6,047 nt of DNA, from the NCBI GenBank assembly GCA_023248505.1, contig JAHFEM010000136.1:1-6047 (forward strand), read 5' to 3'. The position numbers and the translations under genes were made by a program. Under the pieces are notes generated by a model. The model did not search any database, was not told the origin of the DNA, and saw only the letters and a list, made by a program, of their open reading frames with translations. Of the stretch, positions 6,020-6,047 are shown piece by piece. This DNA comes from Nitrospirota bacterium (GTDB lineage: Bacteria; Nitrospirota; Nitrospiria; SBBL01; Manganitrophaceae). Within the stretch, counting starts at the first letter, position 1, and each line of letters begins with the position of its first letter.

Positions 6020-6047
6020 ATGAACGAGAACGGTCCGGGCGTGTCCC
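6002..6047 (-). CDS. Possible C-terminal end of an unidentified protein (cut by window edge)
   Basis: One minus-strand frame entering from the right edge reads GHARTVLVHLMGES and stops at TGA (6004-6002). The alternation of small hydrophobic and polar residues is compatible with a genuine C-terminal strand, and the gene would lie about 190 bp upstream of the transporter with repeat DNA between, a usual place for REP-type units. Fourteen residues allow no family assignment. The two other minus frames also stay open here, one of them into the repeat unit, so frame choice is uncertain. Confidence 0.22.
   Translation of the reverse strand, partial: GHARTVLVHLMGES

Noticed and set aside
1..6047. 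Mobile element, CRISPR array, phage or defence island
   Set aside because: No transposase, integrase, regularly spaced repeat or defence domain is present; apart from the short palindromic DNA near 5875-6019 the window is ordinary operon DNA.

Overview
The window is a compact, GC-rich piece of bacterial chromosome in which every gene I can support lies on the minus strand, so transcription runs from high to low coordinates. The core is a tightly packed four-gene unit, xseB-ispA-dxs-tlyA (4055 down to 119): exonuclease VII small subunit, a short-chain (farnesyl-type) prenyl diphosphate synthase, 1-deoxy-D-xylulose-5-phosphate synthase, and a TlyA-type rRNA 2'-O-methyltransferase. Its junctions are an 8-nt overlap, a 7-nt gap and a 1-nt TAATG overlap. 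A near-consensus sigma-70 promoter (4142-4169) sits about 80 nt upstream of xseB and could drive the whole unit. DXS opens the non-mevalonate isoprenoid pathway and IspA builds its C15 product, so the middle of the operon is a supply line for quinones, undecaprenyl carriers and hopanoids. xseB and tlyA are the usual genomic companions of this pair.

Upstream of the operon (4261-5811) is a divalent-anion/Na+ symporter of the SLC13/DASS family, with both Ser-Asn-Thr motifs and the family signature intact. At the low end (1-51) are the first 17 codons of an NAD(P)-dependent sugar epimerase/dehydratase. At the high end (6002-6047) there may be the last codons of another minus-strand gene.

The noncoding DNA is short but structured. 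Two perfect 11-bp inverted repeats place the stop codons of tlyA (86-132) and of the transporter (4247-4283) in the hairpin loop, and neither has a U-tract. The roughly 190 bp upstream of the transporter (about 5812-6001) hold nested, partly mutually exclusive hairpins and a unit containing GGTGAGCCTGTCGAA, which resembles dispersed REP-like repeats of many bacterial genomes. The xseB leader carries a bulged hairpin and a 15-codon upstream ORF that overlaps the xseB start.

The operon layout is common in Nitrospirota and in the former Deltaproteobacteria, and a Nitrospirota-like source is my tentative guess. No marker here fixes the taxonomy. I found no mobile element, CRISPR array, RNA gene or defence locus. 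The window is mostly housekeeping, and the points of interest are in its intergenic architecture.
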